DNA of 64,000 nt from assembly GCF_018310535.1 (NCBI RefSeq), contig NZ_CP074102.1, positions 3,720,001-3,784,000 on the forward strand. The letters are read 5' to 3'. The notes below the pieces were generated by a model. The model was given only the letters and a program-made list of their open reading frames with translations. It did no database searches and was not told the origin of the DNA. Position 1 is the stretch's first letter. Each line of letters begins with the position of its first letter. The position numbers and the translations under genes are program-made. Shown here piece after piece: positions 32,309 through 41,276 of the stretch. The DNA comes from Streptomyces mirabilis (lineage in GTDB: Bacteria; Actinomycetota; Actinomycetes; Streptomycetales; Streptomycetaceae).

Positions 32309-34723
32309 ATGTCTGCCTGCGTCCCCACCCGCGCCGCCGACTCGACTCGGCCCAGGCGCATCCACCAACCCCACAGCCCCCCGCCGACCCCGCCCCGCCG
32401 ATTCCGCATCGCGGGCGCCGATCTGTCGGCCTCGATCGCGGTCTTCCTGATCGCCCTGCCCCTGTCCCTCGGCATCGCCCTCGCCACCGGCGCGCCGCTC
32501 CAGTCGGGGCTCGTCGCCGCCGCCGTGGGCGGACTCGTCGCCGCGCGGCTCGGCGGCTCACCGCTCCAGGTGAGCGGGCCCGCCGCCGGGCTCACGGTCG
32601 TCACCGCCGAGCTCATCCACCGCTACGGATGGCGTACGACCTGCGCCATCACCGTCCTCGCCGGAGTCGCCCAGCTGGGCCTTGGGTGCCTGCGCGTGGC
32701 CCGCACGGCGCTCGCCGTCAGCCCCGCGATCGTGCACGGCATGCTGGCGGGCATCGGTGTGACCATCGCCGTCGCCCAGCTGCACATCGTGCTCGGCGGC
32801 ACCCCGCAGAGCTCCGTGCTCGACAACCTGCGCGCGCTACCCGCCCAGTTGGCGCGCGTTCACCCCGCGGCGGTCTCGATGAGCGCGCTGACACTGACGC
32901 TCCTCTTCGCCTGGCCACGGATTCCCGGACGGGTCGGGAACGCCCTGCGCACCGTGCCGGCCGCGCTGGTCGCCGTCGCGGGGGCCACCCTGACCGCCTC
33001 ACTCACCGGGCTGGTCCTGCCCAAGGTCGACCTGCCGTCCTGGAGCAGCCACGCGCTGGCCGGGCTGCCCGAGGGGCCGGTGCTCGGGATCGCCGCCGCC
33101 GTCCTCACCGTCACGCTGGTGTGCAGTGTGCAGTCGCTGCTCGGCGCCGTGGCCGTGGACAAGCTGGTGGCGGGACGACCCGCGCAGCAAGCCCGGGTGG
33201 GTCGCTCCGACCTGAACCGGGAGTTGCTCGGTCAGGGCGCCGCCAATGTCGTCTCCGGCGCGCTCGGTGGGCTGCCCGTCGCCGGGGTCGCCGTGCGCAG
33301 TTCGGCGAATGTGCAAGCCGGTGCCGTGAGCCGGAACTCCACGATGTTGCACGGCGTTTTCGTAGTAGTTGCCGCGCTGCTGATGGTCCCGATCCTGGAG
33401 CTGATCCCCCTCGCATCGCTCGCCGCCCTGGTGATGGCCGTCGGCATCCAGATGGTGTCCCTCCACCACATCCGCACGGTCACCCGCCACCGCGAAGTGC
33501 TGGTGTACGTCGTCACCACGCTCGGCGTCGTGTGCCTCGGTGTTCTCGAGGGCGTGGCGCTGGGGGTCTCCGTGGCCGTCGCCGTCGCCCTGCACCGCCT
33601 CGCCCGCACCCGCATCACGCATGACGAGAGAGGAGGAGTCCATCACGTACGAGTACGAGGGCAGTTGACGTTCCTCGCGGTGCCCCGGCTCAGCCGCGCC
33701 CTGCACCTGGTACCCCAAGAAGCGCATGTGGTCCTGGAGTTGGACGGATCGTTCATGGACCACGCGGCATACGAGTCCCTGCAGGACTGGCAGAACGCGC
33801 ATGTCGCGGGAGGCGGCACGGTCGAATTGACCGGGCGGACCGGCACTCGGATCGCCGAGCCCGCAGGCCCCTCCCACTGCCGCTGCCGCCCCTGGACGCC
33901 ATGGCGCAACCACCACTGCGAACCCTCCTCCGGTCCGCAGCCCGCATCCGCCGGCGACCGGTCGGGTGGGGCGGGCCCAGCAGACGGGCCGGAGGGGCCG
34001 GACGGTGCGTCCGGTGCCACCGGGCGCGATGGCCGGAGCGGGCAGAGCGGGAGTCAGCTGGCGCGCGGGATCAGCGCGTTCCAGCGCAACACCGCGCCCC
34101 TGGTGCGGGGTGAGCTGGCACGGCTGGCGCGGGAAGGGCAGCGACCGTCGCAGCTGTTCCTGACCTGTGCCGACTCTCGGCTTGTCACGTCGATGATCAC
34201 CTCCAGTGGTCCGGGCGACCTGTTCGTCGTACGCAACGTGGGCAACCTCGTGCCGAGACCCGGGGAGGAGAGCGGGGACGATTCGGTGGCCGCGGCGATC
34301 GAGTACGCGGTGGACGTACTGCATGTGCGATCCATCACGGTGTGCGGGCACTCCGGGTGCGGGGCCATGCAGGCCCTGTTGAACGCGGAGCCCGGTGGGG
34401 CTCAGACCCCACTCAAACGTTGGCTGCGGCACGGGCTGCCGAGTCTGGAGCGGGTGGCCGCCAAGAACCGCCCCTGGGCCCGGCTGGCCGGGCGGGCGCC
34501 GGCCGACGCGGTGGAGCAGCTGTGCCTGACCAACGTGGTGCAGCAGTTGGACCATCTGCGGGCGCACGAGTCCGTGGCTCGGGCCCTGCGGGAGGGTGCG
34601 CTCGAGCTGCACGGGATGTACTTCCACGTCGGGGAGGCGCAGGCGTATCTGCTGGTCGAACGCGACGACGGCGAGCTGTTCGATCATGTGGGGGCGGCGG
34701 AGGATCTGCGGCACCCCGCCTGA
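32309..34723 (+). CDS. SulP-family transporter fused to beta-carbonic anhydrase
   Basis: 804 aa. Residues about 30-440 form a SulP permease (FRIAGADLSASIAVFLIALP, then about 10-12 helices). Residues about 450-520 are a STAS-like domain (GQLTFLAVPRLSRAL, VVLELDGSFMDHAAYESL). A Gly/Ser-rich linker leads to a beta-class carbonic anhydrase (about 582-804) with zinc ligands in LTCADSRL and GHSGCGAM. The fusion implies uptake of bicarbonate (or sulfate) coupled to CO2/HCO3- conversion at the inner face. ATG at 32309 follows GGAGGAGACGGGA. Such fusions are known in bacteria. Genes for acs and nhaA follow, which fits carbon and pH homeostasis. Confidence 0.93.
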   Translation: MSACVPTRAADSTRPRRIHQPHSPPPTPPRRFRIAGADLSASIAVFLIALPLSLGIALATGAPLQSGLVAAAVGGLVAARLGGSPLQVSGPAAGLTVVTAELIHRYGWRTTCAITVLAGVAQLGLGCLRVARTALAVSPAIVHGMLAGIGVTIAVAQLHIVLGGTPQSSVLDNLRALPAQLARVHPAAVSMSALTLTLLFAWPRIPGRVGNALRTVPAALVAVAGATLTASLTGLVLPKVDLPSWSSHALAGLPEGPVLGIAAAVLTVTLVCSVQSLLGAVAVDKLVAGRPAQQARVGRSDLNRELLGQGAANVVSGALGGLPVAGVAVRSSANVQAGAVSRNSTMLHGVFVVVAALLMVPILELIPLASLAALVMAVGIQMVSLHHIRTVTRHREVLVYVVTTLGVVCLGVLEGVALGVSVAVAVALHRLARTRITHDERGGVHHVRVRGQLTFLAVPRLSRALHLVPQEAHVVLELDGSFMDHAAYESLQDWQNAHVAGGGTVELTGRTGTRIAEPAGPSHCRCRPWTPWRNHHCEPSSGPQPASAGDRSGGAGPADGPEGPDGASGATGRDGRSGQSGSQLARGISAFQRNTAPLVRGELARLAREGQRPSQLFLTCADSRLVTSMITSSGPGDLFVVRNVGNLVPRPGEESGDDSVAAAIEYAVDVLHVRSITVCGHSGCGAMQALLNAEPGGAQTPLKRWLRHGLPSLERVAAKNRPWARLAGRAPADAVEQLCLTNVVQQLDHLRAHESVARALREGALELHGMYFHVGEAQAYLLVERDDGELFDHVGAAEDLRHPA

Positions 34724-34745
34724 CCTCGCCACCCGTGTGACCTCG

Positions 34746-34785
34746 GCGTGGTGCGCGGCGCCGGCTGGTGGGGCGCGCACCACGC
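34746..34785 (+). terminator. Terminator-like hairpin after SulP-CA gene
   Basis: An 11-bp perfect stem (GCGTGGTGCGC, arms 34746-34756 and 34775-34785) with an 18-nt loop begins 23 nt past the stop. No U-tract. Confidence 0.6.
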
Positions 34786-35162
34786 CGTGCGTATGGATGC
34801 GGCGGGTATATAGGCGCGGGACGCCCTTACGTGGGCCGGATGTGCGGACCGGGCGTGAGGGCCGGGCGTCGTGAGGGCCGGGCGTGGGGGCCGGGCGTGG
34901 GGGCCGCGACACGCCCGGACGTCGCATGTGTCACGGCGTCCACGTGGGGGGCGGTCGCGGGAATGGTTGGCGGGTGAACCCGTATGCCTGTCCGTACGTG
35001 GCTCGGAGTGCGTACCCCATGCGTGCCTGGTGCGTGCTTCTGAAGGGACCTCAGCTTCTCGATAGGTCTAAACCAATTTGAGATCGGCCCTTGTCATCGA
35101 GGCCCCCGGTCTGATGAGCTGTGGCCTGGGACACAACGGACACCCTGGGAAAGGGAGATGTC
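34786..35162. other. Intergenic region upstream of acs with GGGCCGGGCGT repeats
   Basis: At about 34847-34908 the motif GGGCCGGGCGTG or a close variant occurs five times in direct orientation with 12-16 bp spacing. The rest, up to the acs ribosome site, shows no gene. The acs promoter is expected near 35040-35100, where the sequence is less GC-rich. Confidence 0.55.
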
Positions 35163-37121
35163 GTGAGCAACGAAAGCCTGGCCAACCTGCTGAAGGAAGA
35201 GCGCAGGTTCGCGCCGCCCGCCGACCTGGCGGCGAACGCCAATGTCACCGCGGAGGCGTATGAGCAGGCCAAGGCTGACAGGCTCGGCTTCTGGGCCGAG
35301 CAGGCCCGCCGGCTGACCTGGGCCACCGAGCCGACCGAAACGCTGGACTGGTCGAACCCTCCGTTCGCGAAGTGGTTCGCCGACGGGAAGCTGAACGTCG
35401 CGTACAACTGCGTCGACCGGCATGTAGAGGCCGGGAACGGCGACCGGGTCGCCATCCACTTCGAGGGCGAGCCGGGTGACAGCCGGGCGATCACCTACGC
35501 CGAGCTCAAGGACGAGGTGAGCAAGGCCGCCAACGCACTGATCGAGCTGGGCGTCGGGAAGGGCGACCGGGTCGCCGTCTATCTGCCGATGATCCCCGAG
35601 GCCGTCGTCGCGATGCTGGCGTGTGCACGGATCGGCGCGGCGCATTCGGTCGTCTTCGGCGGATTCTCCGCGGACGCGATCGCCACGCGCATCCAGGACG
35701 CGGACGCCAAGCTGGTCATCACCTCCGACGGCGGTTACCGACGCGGCAAGCCGTCCGCGCTCAAGCCGGCCGTCGACGACGCGGTGAGCCGGGTCGACGG
35801 GGTCGACAAGGTGCTGGTGGTGCGGCGCACCGGGCAGGAGGTCGACTGGACCGAGGGCCGCGACGTGTGGTGGCACGAGATCGTCGAGCGGCAGTCGGCC
35901 GAGCACACTCCGGAGGCGTTCGACGCCGAGCAGCCGCTGTTCATCCTCTACACCTCCGGGACCACGGGGAAGCCGAAGGGCATCCTGCACACCTCGGGCG
36001 GGTACCTCACGCAGGCCTCGTACACCCACCACGCCGTCTTCGACCTCAAGCCGGAGACCGACGTGTACTGGTGCACGGCCGACATCGGCTGGGTCACCGG
36101 GCACTCGTACATCACGTACGGGCCGCTTTCGAACGGTGCGACGCAGGTGATGTACGAGGGGACGCCGGACACGCCGCACCAGGGGCGGTTCTGGGAGATC
36201 GTGCAGAAGTACGGGGTGACGATTCTCTACACGGCGCCCACCGCTATCCGTACGTTCATGAAGTGGGGGGACGACATCCCCGCGAAGTTCGATCTCAGCA
36301 GCCTGCGGGTGCTGGGGTCCGTGGGTGAGCCGATCAACCCCGAGGCGTGGGTCTGGTACCGCAAGCACATCGGCGGCGACCGGACGCCCATCGTGGACAC
36401 GTGGTGGCAGACCGAGACCGGCGCGATGATGATCTCGCCGCTGCCGGGGGTCACCGAGACCAAGCCGGGGTCGGCGCAGCGGCCGTTGCCGGGGATCTCG
36501 GCGACCGTGGTCGACGACGAGGCGCGGGAGGTTCCCAACGGGGGTGGCGGGTACCTGGTGCTCACCGAGCCGTGGCCCTCGATGCTGCGCACGATCTGGG
36601 GCGACGACCAGCGGTTCCTCGACACGTACTGGTCGCGGTTCGAGGGGAAGTACTTCGCCGGGGACGGGGCGAAGAAGGACGAGGACGGGGACATCTGGCT
36701 CCTCGGGCGGGTCGACGACGTGATGCTCGTGTCCGGGCACAACATCTCGACGACCGAGGTCGAGTCGGCGCTCGTCTCGCATCCCTCGGTCGCCGAGGCG
36801 GCGGTGGTCGGTGCGGCGGACGAGACGACGGGACAGGCGATTGTCGCGTTCGTGATTCTGCGGGGGACCGCTTCCGCGGAGGATGCCGGGCTGGTGTCGG
36901 ATCTGCGGAATCACGTAGGGGCGACGCTGGGGCCGATCGCCAAACCGAAGCGGGTGTTGCCGGTGGCCGAGCTTCCCAAGACTCGGTCCGGGAAGATCAT
37001 GCGGCGGTTGTTGCGTGACGTGGCGGAGAACCGGGAGCTGGGGGATGTCACGACGTTGACGGACTCCACGGTGATGGATCTCATCCAGGCGAAGCTGCCG
37101 GCGGCGCCGAGCGAGGACTGA
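35163..37121 (+). CDS. acs: Acetyl-CoA synthetase
   Basis: AMP-forming acetate-CoA ligase (acetate + ATP + CoA to acetyl-CoA + AMP + PPi), 652 aa. Seen: P-loop-like [11 protein letters not shown] (near residue 263), [16 protein letters not shown] (A5 motif), and C-terminal [11 protein letters not shown] carrying the catalytic Lys, which is the site of regulatory acetylation in the family. GTG at 35163 has GGGAAAGGGAG upstream and matches orthologue length; the frame is open to 35121 but without a start signal. PPi made here would feed HppA. A terminator hairpin follows. Confidence 0.97.
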   Translation: MSNESLANLLKEERRFAPPADLAANANVTAEAYEQAKADRLGFWAEQARRLTWATEPTETLDWSNPPFAKWFADGKLNVAYNCVDRHVEAGNGDRVAIHFEGEPGDSRAITYAELKDEVSKAANALIELGVGKGDRVAVYLPMIPEAVVAMLACARIGAAHSVVFGGFSADAIATRIQDADAKLVITSDGGYRRGKPSALKPAVDDAVSRVDGVDKVLVVRRTGQEVDWTEGRDVWWHEIVERQSAEHTPEAFDAEQPLFILYTSGTTGKPKGILHTSGGYLTQASYTHHAVFDLKPETDVYWCTADIGWVTGHSYITYGPLSNGATQVMYEGTPDTPHQGRFWEIVQKYGVTILYTAPTAIRTFMKWGDDIPAKFDLSSLRVLGSVGEPINPEAWVWYRKHIGGDRTPIVDTWWQTETGAMMISPLPGVTETKPGSAQRPLPGISATVVDDEAREVPNGGGGYLVLTEPWPSMLRTIWGDDQRFLDTYWSRFEGKYFAGDGAKKDEDGDIWLLGRVDDVMLVSGHNISTTEVESALVSHPSVAEAAVVGAADETTGQAIVAFVILRGTASAEDAGLVSDLRNHVGATLGPIAKPKRVLPVAELPKTRSGKIMRRLLRDVAENRELGDVTTLTDSTVMDLIQAKLPAAPSED

Positions 37122-37149
37122 GGGTTTCCCCCACCCACCCGCCCCTTTT

Positions 37150-37180
37150 GGGTGTGGGGGCACCATGTGCCCCCACACCC
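37150..37180 (+). terminator. Terminator of acs
   Basis: A perfect 13-bp stem (GGGTGTGGGGGCA, arms 37150-37162 and 37168-37180) with a 5-nt loop lies 28 nt after the acs stop. Confidence 0.8.
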
Positions 37181-37914
37181 CCAACCTCGCGGGGCTCCGC
37201 TCCACGGCACCCCCACCATCGCTGAACCCGCGCGCGCACCCGACGCGGGGCCACACACCCGCACCCCCGGCGGCGTGACACTCGCCCCGTCACTCCTAAC
37301 GTTGAGGGACTTCCGCCCTCACCCCACGCAGGGCTCCGCCCCTGCCCCCGGCGGGTACCCCATCCCGCTGACCACCCCGGGCTTGCGCGACCCCGCCGGG
37401 GCCTGGCGTCGGGCGGTACAGCCCGGGCCCCGGCCGTGTTCGCTGCGGCTGCGAGGCGTGCAGCGCTGTGGCGCGGCCCTGTGGCAGCACGCTGGGGGTC
37501 TCCTCCTGGGGTCGTGCTGGGCCTGGGAGCTCGTGAGGTCTCCGCCGAGTCGGGCTATCACCGCTCCGGCCTCCCCGCCCCTCTGGGCCTCGCACGTCCA
37601 TTACCCGGCCGTGGGCTCGCTCCCTGTACGCCGTGTCCCGGGCGGGCTCTCACAGGTCCGTGCGGCATGACCGTGGGCCATCATGTCCAGCCCCCGTTGT
37701 GTCCAGCCTTCGTTGGTGCCGAGGCACGCCCCGCACGTCCACGCGGGCGCCCATCCCCCTTGCACGCCATATGTTCGCAATGCGAAATATCTCGCTGTAA
37801 TGGCAAGGTAAAGTAGTGACCTCAGGGTGTGCCGGGAAGTCTGGTCGGCGGTGTCGTCAGCGATCCCGTGTGGCGGCCGTCAGCAAGCAGCCGTAACGAC
37901 CCGGAGGTCCCGCC
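37181..37914. other. Long intergenic region, no gene recognised
   Basis: About 730 nt between acs and nhaA. A minus-strand open frame (37296-37601) and several plus-strand ones exist, but their residue composition is Pro/Arg/Gly shadow-like, without ribosome sites. The last 130 nt become AT-richer (37770-37815) and contain a 13-bp palindrome, so that part is probably the nhaA promoter. The middle may be decayed coding sequence. Confidence 0.5.
37774..37786. promoter_or_regulatory. Palindrome TTCGCAATGCGAA upstream of nhaA
   Basis: A perfect 13-bp palindrome centred 135 nt upstream of the nhaA start, in the AT-rich part of the spacer. It resembles operators of IclR-type regulators, but no such gene is nearby, so the regulator is inferred only. 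Confidence 0.45.
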
Positions 37915-39312
37915 GTGGCCACGCCCAGTGCCAACAACCGCAAGCTCCTCGGGCGCCTCTCCCTGCCCGAGCGGAACTTCGTCGCGGAGGCGTTGCGGAC
38001 CGAGACCGTCGGTGGGGTGCTGCTGCTCGTCGCGGCGGTTGCCGCGCTGGTGTGGGCCAACACGCCAGCGCGGGACAGTTACGCCGCCGTCAGCCACTTC
38101 CATCTCGGGCCCTCCGCGCTCGGGCTGAACCTGTCCGTTCAGCACTGGGCGGCGGACGGACTTCTGGCCGTGTTCTTCTTCGTCGCCGGTATCGAACTCA
38201 AGCGCGAGCTGGTGGCGGGGGATCTGCGCGATCCGAAGGCCGCGATACTGCCCGTCGTCGCGGCCGTGTGCGGAATGGCCGTGCCCGCACTGGCCTACAC
38301 CCTCACCAATGTGATCGGGGGCGGATCCCTCGGTGGGTGGGCCGTACCCACCGCCACCGACATCGCCTTCGCCCTCGCCGTACTCGCCGTGATCGGCACC
38401 TCCCTGCCGTCCTCCCTGCGCGCCTTCCTGCTCACCCTCGCCGTCGTAGACGACCTGTTCGCGATTCTCATCATCGCGATCTTCTTCACCGACCACATCG
38501 ACTTCGGCGCGCTGGGCGGGGCCGTCGTCGGGCTCGGCGTGTTCTGGGTACTGCTGCGCAAGGGCGTACGCGGGTGGTACGTGTATGTGCCGCTCGCGCT
38601 CGTCATCTGGGGGCTGATGTACAACAGCGGCGTCCACGCCACCATCTCCGGCGTCGCGATGGGGCTGATGCTGCGCTGCCACCGGCAGGAGGGCGAGGAG
38701 CACTCACCCGGGGAGCACATCGAGCATCTCGTCCGGCCCCTTTCCGCCGGGCTCGCCGTGCCGCTGTTCGCGCTCTTCAGCGCCGGGGTCGTCGTCTCCG
38801 GCGGGGCGATCGGTGACGTGTTCACCCGGCCCGAGACGCTCGGTGTCGTGCTGGGGCTCGTCGTCGGGAAGGCCGTGGGCATTTTCGGGGGGACCTGGCT
38901 GGCGGCCCGGTTCACCAGGGCCTCGCTCAGTGAGGATCTCGTCTGGCCCGACGTCTTCGCCGTCGCCTCCCTCGCCGGAATCGGCTTCACCGTCTCGCTC
39001 CTCATCGGCGAACTCGCCTTCAAGAACGAGCCGGTACTCACCGACGAGGTCAAGGCCGCCGTACTGATCGGCTCGCTCATAGCCGCCGTACTCGCCACGA
39101 CGCTGCTGAAGGTACGCAACGCCAAGTACCGTGCGCTGTACGAGGCCGAGGAGCTCGACGAGGACAGCGACGGCATCCCCGACATCTACGAGCAGAACAA
39201 CCCGGCGTACCACCTACGGATGGCCGAGATCCACGAACGGAAGGCCGCCGAGCACCGAAGGCTTGCCGAAGTGGCGGGCGGGGCAAGCGAGGAGAACGAC
39301 GGTCCGGCATGA
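37915..39312 (+). CDS. nhaA: Na+/H+ antiporter NhaA
   Basis: 465 aa, about 11-12 membrane helices. Exchanges cytoplasmic Na+ for external H+. Seen: VPTATDIAFALAVLAVIG, then TLAVVDDLFAILIIAIFFT carrying the paired Asp of the ion site, and GKAVGIFGGTWLAARF near the C-terminal helices. The last ~70 residues are a charged soluble tail (EELDEDSDGIPDIYEQN, then HERKAAEHRR), longer than in E. coli NhaA. The GTG at 37915 follows GGAGGTCCCGCC, a strong ribosome site. Confidence 0.96.
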   Translation: MATPSANNRKLLGRLSLPERNFVAEALRTETVGGVLLLVAAVAALVWANTPARDSYAAVSHFHLGPSALGLNLSVQHWAADGLLAVFFFVAGIELKRELVAGDLRDPKAAILPVVAAVCGMAVPALAYTLTNVIGGGSLGGWAVPTATDIAFALAVLAVIGTSLPSSLRAFLLTLAVVDDLFAILIIAIFFTDHIDFGALGGAVVGLGVFWVLLRKGVRGWYVYVPLALVIWGLMYNSGVHATISGVAMGLMLRCHRQEGEEHSPGEHIEHLVRPLSAGLAVPLFALFSAGVVVSGGAIGDVFTRPETLGVVLGLVVGKAVGIFGGTWLAARFTRASLSEDLVWPDVFAVASLAGIGFTVSLLIGELAFKNEPVLTDEVKAAVLIGSLIAAVLATTLLKVRNAKYRALYEAEELDEDSDGIPDIYEQNNPAYHLRMAEIHERKAAEHRRLAEVAGGASEENDGPA

Positions 39313-39319
39313 TCTGAGC

Positions 39320-39375
39320 AGAACCGGATGGTCAGAACCGGACAGTCAGGACCGGACAGTCAGGACCGGACGGTC
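39320..39375. repeat. 14-bp tandem repeat, four copies
   Basis: Units of the form AGGACCGGACAGTC with one to three substitutions per copy start 8 nt after the nhaA stop. The period is not a multiple of three. No coding role is seen. Confidence 0.9.
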
Positions 39376-39488
39376 GGCAGTGGACGGTACGGACGCTGGA
39401 GCAGCCAGGGCCGTGCCGGCACCGTTGGCAGCCAGACCGTAGAGATCAGCCCGTACAGATCAGGCACATACAGAAGAGGGAGTCCGCG

Positions 39489-39965
39489 ATGAGCGCACCC
39501 GACGGCAGCCCGGTCGGCGCCGAACGCAGCATCGGCCAGTTGTTCGCCTCGGCGACGACCGAGATGTCCGCACTGGTGCACGACGAGATCGCGCTGGCGA
39601 AGGCGCAGCTCAAGCAGGACGTCAAGCGCGGCGCGGTCAGCGGTGGCGCGTTCTCCGCGGCCGGAGCGGTGCTGATCTTCTCCCTCCCGATGCTGAACTT
39701 CGCCCTGGCGTACGGCATCCGGACCTGGAGCCACTGGAATCTCGCGATCTGCTTCGTCCTGTCGTTCGCCGCGAACGTCCTGGTCGCCGCCGTCCTCGCG
39801 CTGATCGGTCTGACCTTCGCAAAGAAGGCGACGAAGGGCAAGGGACCGCAAAGGGTCGCCGCCTCGGTCAAGGAGACCGCAGGTGTGCTCCAGAACGCCA
39901 AACCGCATCCCCGGACCGTCCCTGTAAGTGACGCGGTCGAGGTTGTGGCACGCTCGACGTCATGA
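39489..39965 (+). CDS. Phage holin-3-6-like (DUF1469) membrane protein
   Basis: 158 aa. Seen: an amphipathic N-terminal helix (ALVHDEIALAKAQLKQDVKRG) followed by two membrane helices (AFSAAGAVLIFSLPMLNF and a second near residue 95), then a basic tail. This is the layout of the actinobacterial Phage_holin_3_6 family, which is widespread, chromosomal and not evidence for a prophage. ATG at 39489 follows AGAGGGAGTCCGCG. Its stop overlaps the next start by ATGA, so the two are translationally coupled; the functional link is unknown. Confidence 0.85.
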   Translation: MSAPDGSPVGAERSIGQLFASATTEMSALVHDEIALAKAQLKQDVKRGAVSGGAFSAAGAVLIFSLPMLNFALAYGIRTWSHWNLAICFVLSFAANVLVAAVLALIGLTFAKKATKGKGPQRVAASVKETAGVLQNAKPHPRTVPVSDAVEVVARSTS

Positions 39966-40912
39966 CGGACCCCGCCACCCCTTCGGCGCAACCCACCTCA
40001 GTCGTGCGGCTCGACGTCCCCGGCGGGAGAGAAGTGACCCACCGGGACGTCGCCGCCAACGGCGCGCGCTTCCACATCGCCGAGATGGGCGACGGGCCGC
40101 TCGTCCTGCTGCTGCACGGCTTCCCGCAGTTCTGGTGGACCTGGCGCCGGCAGATGGTGGCGCTCGCGGACGCGGGCTTCCGGGCCGTGGCCATGGATCT
40201 GCGCGGCGTCGGCGGCAGCGACCGCACGCCGCGCGGTTACGACCCCGCCAACCTCGCGCTCGACATCACCGGGGTCGTACGGTCCCTCGGGGAGCCCGAC
40301 GCCGCGCTGGTCGGACACGACCTGGGCGGCTATCTGGCGTGGACGGCGGCCGTGATGCGCCCCAAGCTCGTCCGCCGGCTCGCCGTGTCGTCCATGCCGC
40401 ATCCGCGCCGCTGGCGCTCGGCCATGCTCTCCGACGTCAAGCAGTCGGCCGCGGGTTCGTACATCTGGGGGTTCCAGCGGCCCTGGATCCCGGAACGCCA
40501 ACTCGTCGCCGACGAAGGCGCCCTGGTGGGTCGTCTGGTGCGGGACTGGTCGGGGCCGCGACAGCCGGACGACGAGGCCGTGGAGACATACCGTCGCGCC
40601 ATGTGCATCCCGTCGACGGCGCATTGTTCGATCGAGCCCTATCGGTGGATGGTCCGTTCGATGGCACGACCGGACGGGATCCAGTTCAACCGGCGCATGA
40701 AGCGGCCGGTTCGGGTGCCGACGCTGCATCTGCACGGATCGCTCGATCCGGTGATGCGGACGCGGAGCGCGGCCGGTTCCGGGGAGTACGTCGAAGCGCC
40801 GTACCGTTGGCGGCTGTTCGACGGTCTCGGACACTTCCCCCACGAAGAGGACCCCGTGGCGTTTTCGACCGAATTGGTCAACTGGCTGAAGGATCCCGAG
40901 CCCGACCGGTGA
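39962..40912 (+). CDS. Alpha/beta-hydrolase, epoxide hydrolase-like
   Basis: 316 aa. Seen: oxyanion motif LLHGFPQFWWTWRRQM, nucleophile elbow VGHDLGGYLAW with Asp (near residue 119) and not Ser, charge-relay and C-terminal His in GLGHFPHEEDP (near 289), and a cap domain in between. An Asp nucleophile with HGFP is characteristic of epoxide hydrolases and haloalkane dehalogenases. Epoxide hydrolase is favoured because of cap Tyr residues. ATG at 39962 overlaps the preceding stop. Physiological substrate unknown. Confidence 0.9.
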   Translation: MTDPATPSAQPTSVVRLDVPGGREVTHRDVAANGARFHIAEMGDGPLVLLLHGFPQFWWTWRRQMVALADAGFRAVAMDLRGVGGSDRTPRGYDPANLALDITGVVRSLGEPDAALVGHDLGGYLAWTAAVMRPKLVRRLAVSSMPHPRRWRSAMLSDVKQSAAGSYIWGFQRPWIPERQLVADEGALVGRLVRDWSGPRQPDDEAVETYRRAMCIPSTAHCSIEPYRWMVRSMARPDGIQFNRRMKRPVRVPTLHLHGSLDPVMRTRSAAGSGEYVEAPYRWRLFDGLGHFPHEEDPVAFSTELVNWLKDPEPDR

Positions 40913-41062
40913 CCCGTCGGTGACTGTCCGATTGCGGCCCGTGGCCCGCCCGGTATGCGGACGGGAACGCCTGTCCTACGAACAGCCAAATGCCTCGCGC
41001 ATAGGCCAATTGGGGGGCTCGGGCGCGGTTATCGACCTTGGGGCAGGGGCACACGTCGGGGT

Positions 41063-41242
41063 ATGGGCTGGACGCACGACTACAGTGACGCACCACGCAA
41101 CCGCCGCTCGGCGACGGGCCTGAGCTCCCATCAGAGGGGCACCCCGCAGTTGCCGGGCGCGGACCCCCAAGTGGGGATCCCGCGCATTTTGCGCCGCCGG
41201 GCCCGCTGGGTTTCGGTACGGCTGCGTCACCCACGAGGCTGA
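41063..41242 (+). CDS. Small basic hypothetical protein
   Basis: A 59-residue frame, reading MGWTHDYSDAPRNRRSATGL at the start and ending in a very basic tail (RRRARWVSV, RLRHPRG). The start is preceded by GTCGGGGT. Codon third positions are about 80 percent G/C, a little below neighbours. It is convergent with the MarP-like protease gene 35 nt away. No family is recognised. It could be a small nucleic-acid-binding protein or a spurious frame. Confidence 0.45.
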   Translation: MGWTHDYSDAPRNRRSATGLSSHQRGTPQLPGADPQVGIPRILRRRARWVSVRLRHPRG

Positions 41243-41276
41243 GCCCCCGCGCACCGCCGCCCGTCACCCTTCGCTC

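Noticed and set aside
37296..37601. A 101-codon minus-strand frame between acs and nhaA
   Set aside because: Pro/Arg/Gly-rich, no ribosome site, no recognisable family; could be decayed sequence but not supportable as a gene.
39489..39965. Holin-like protein as a sign of a prophage
   Set aside because: The Phage_holin_3_6 family is a normal chromosomal membrane family in actinobacteria and no phage structural genes are nearby.
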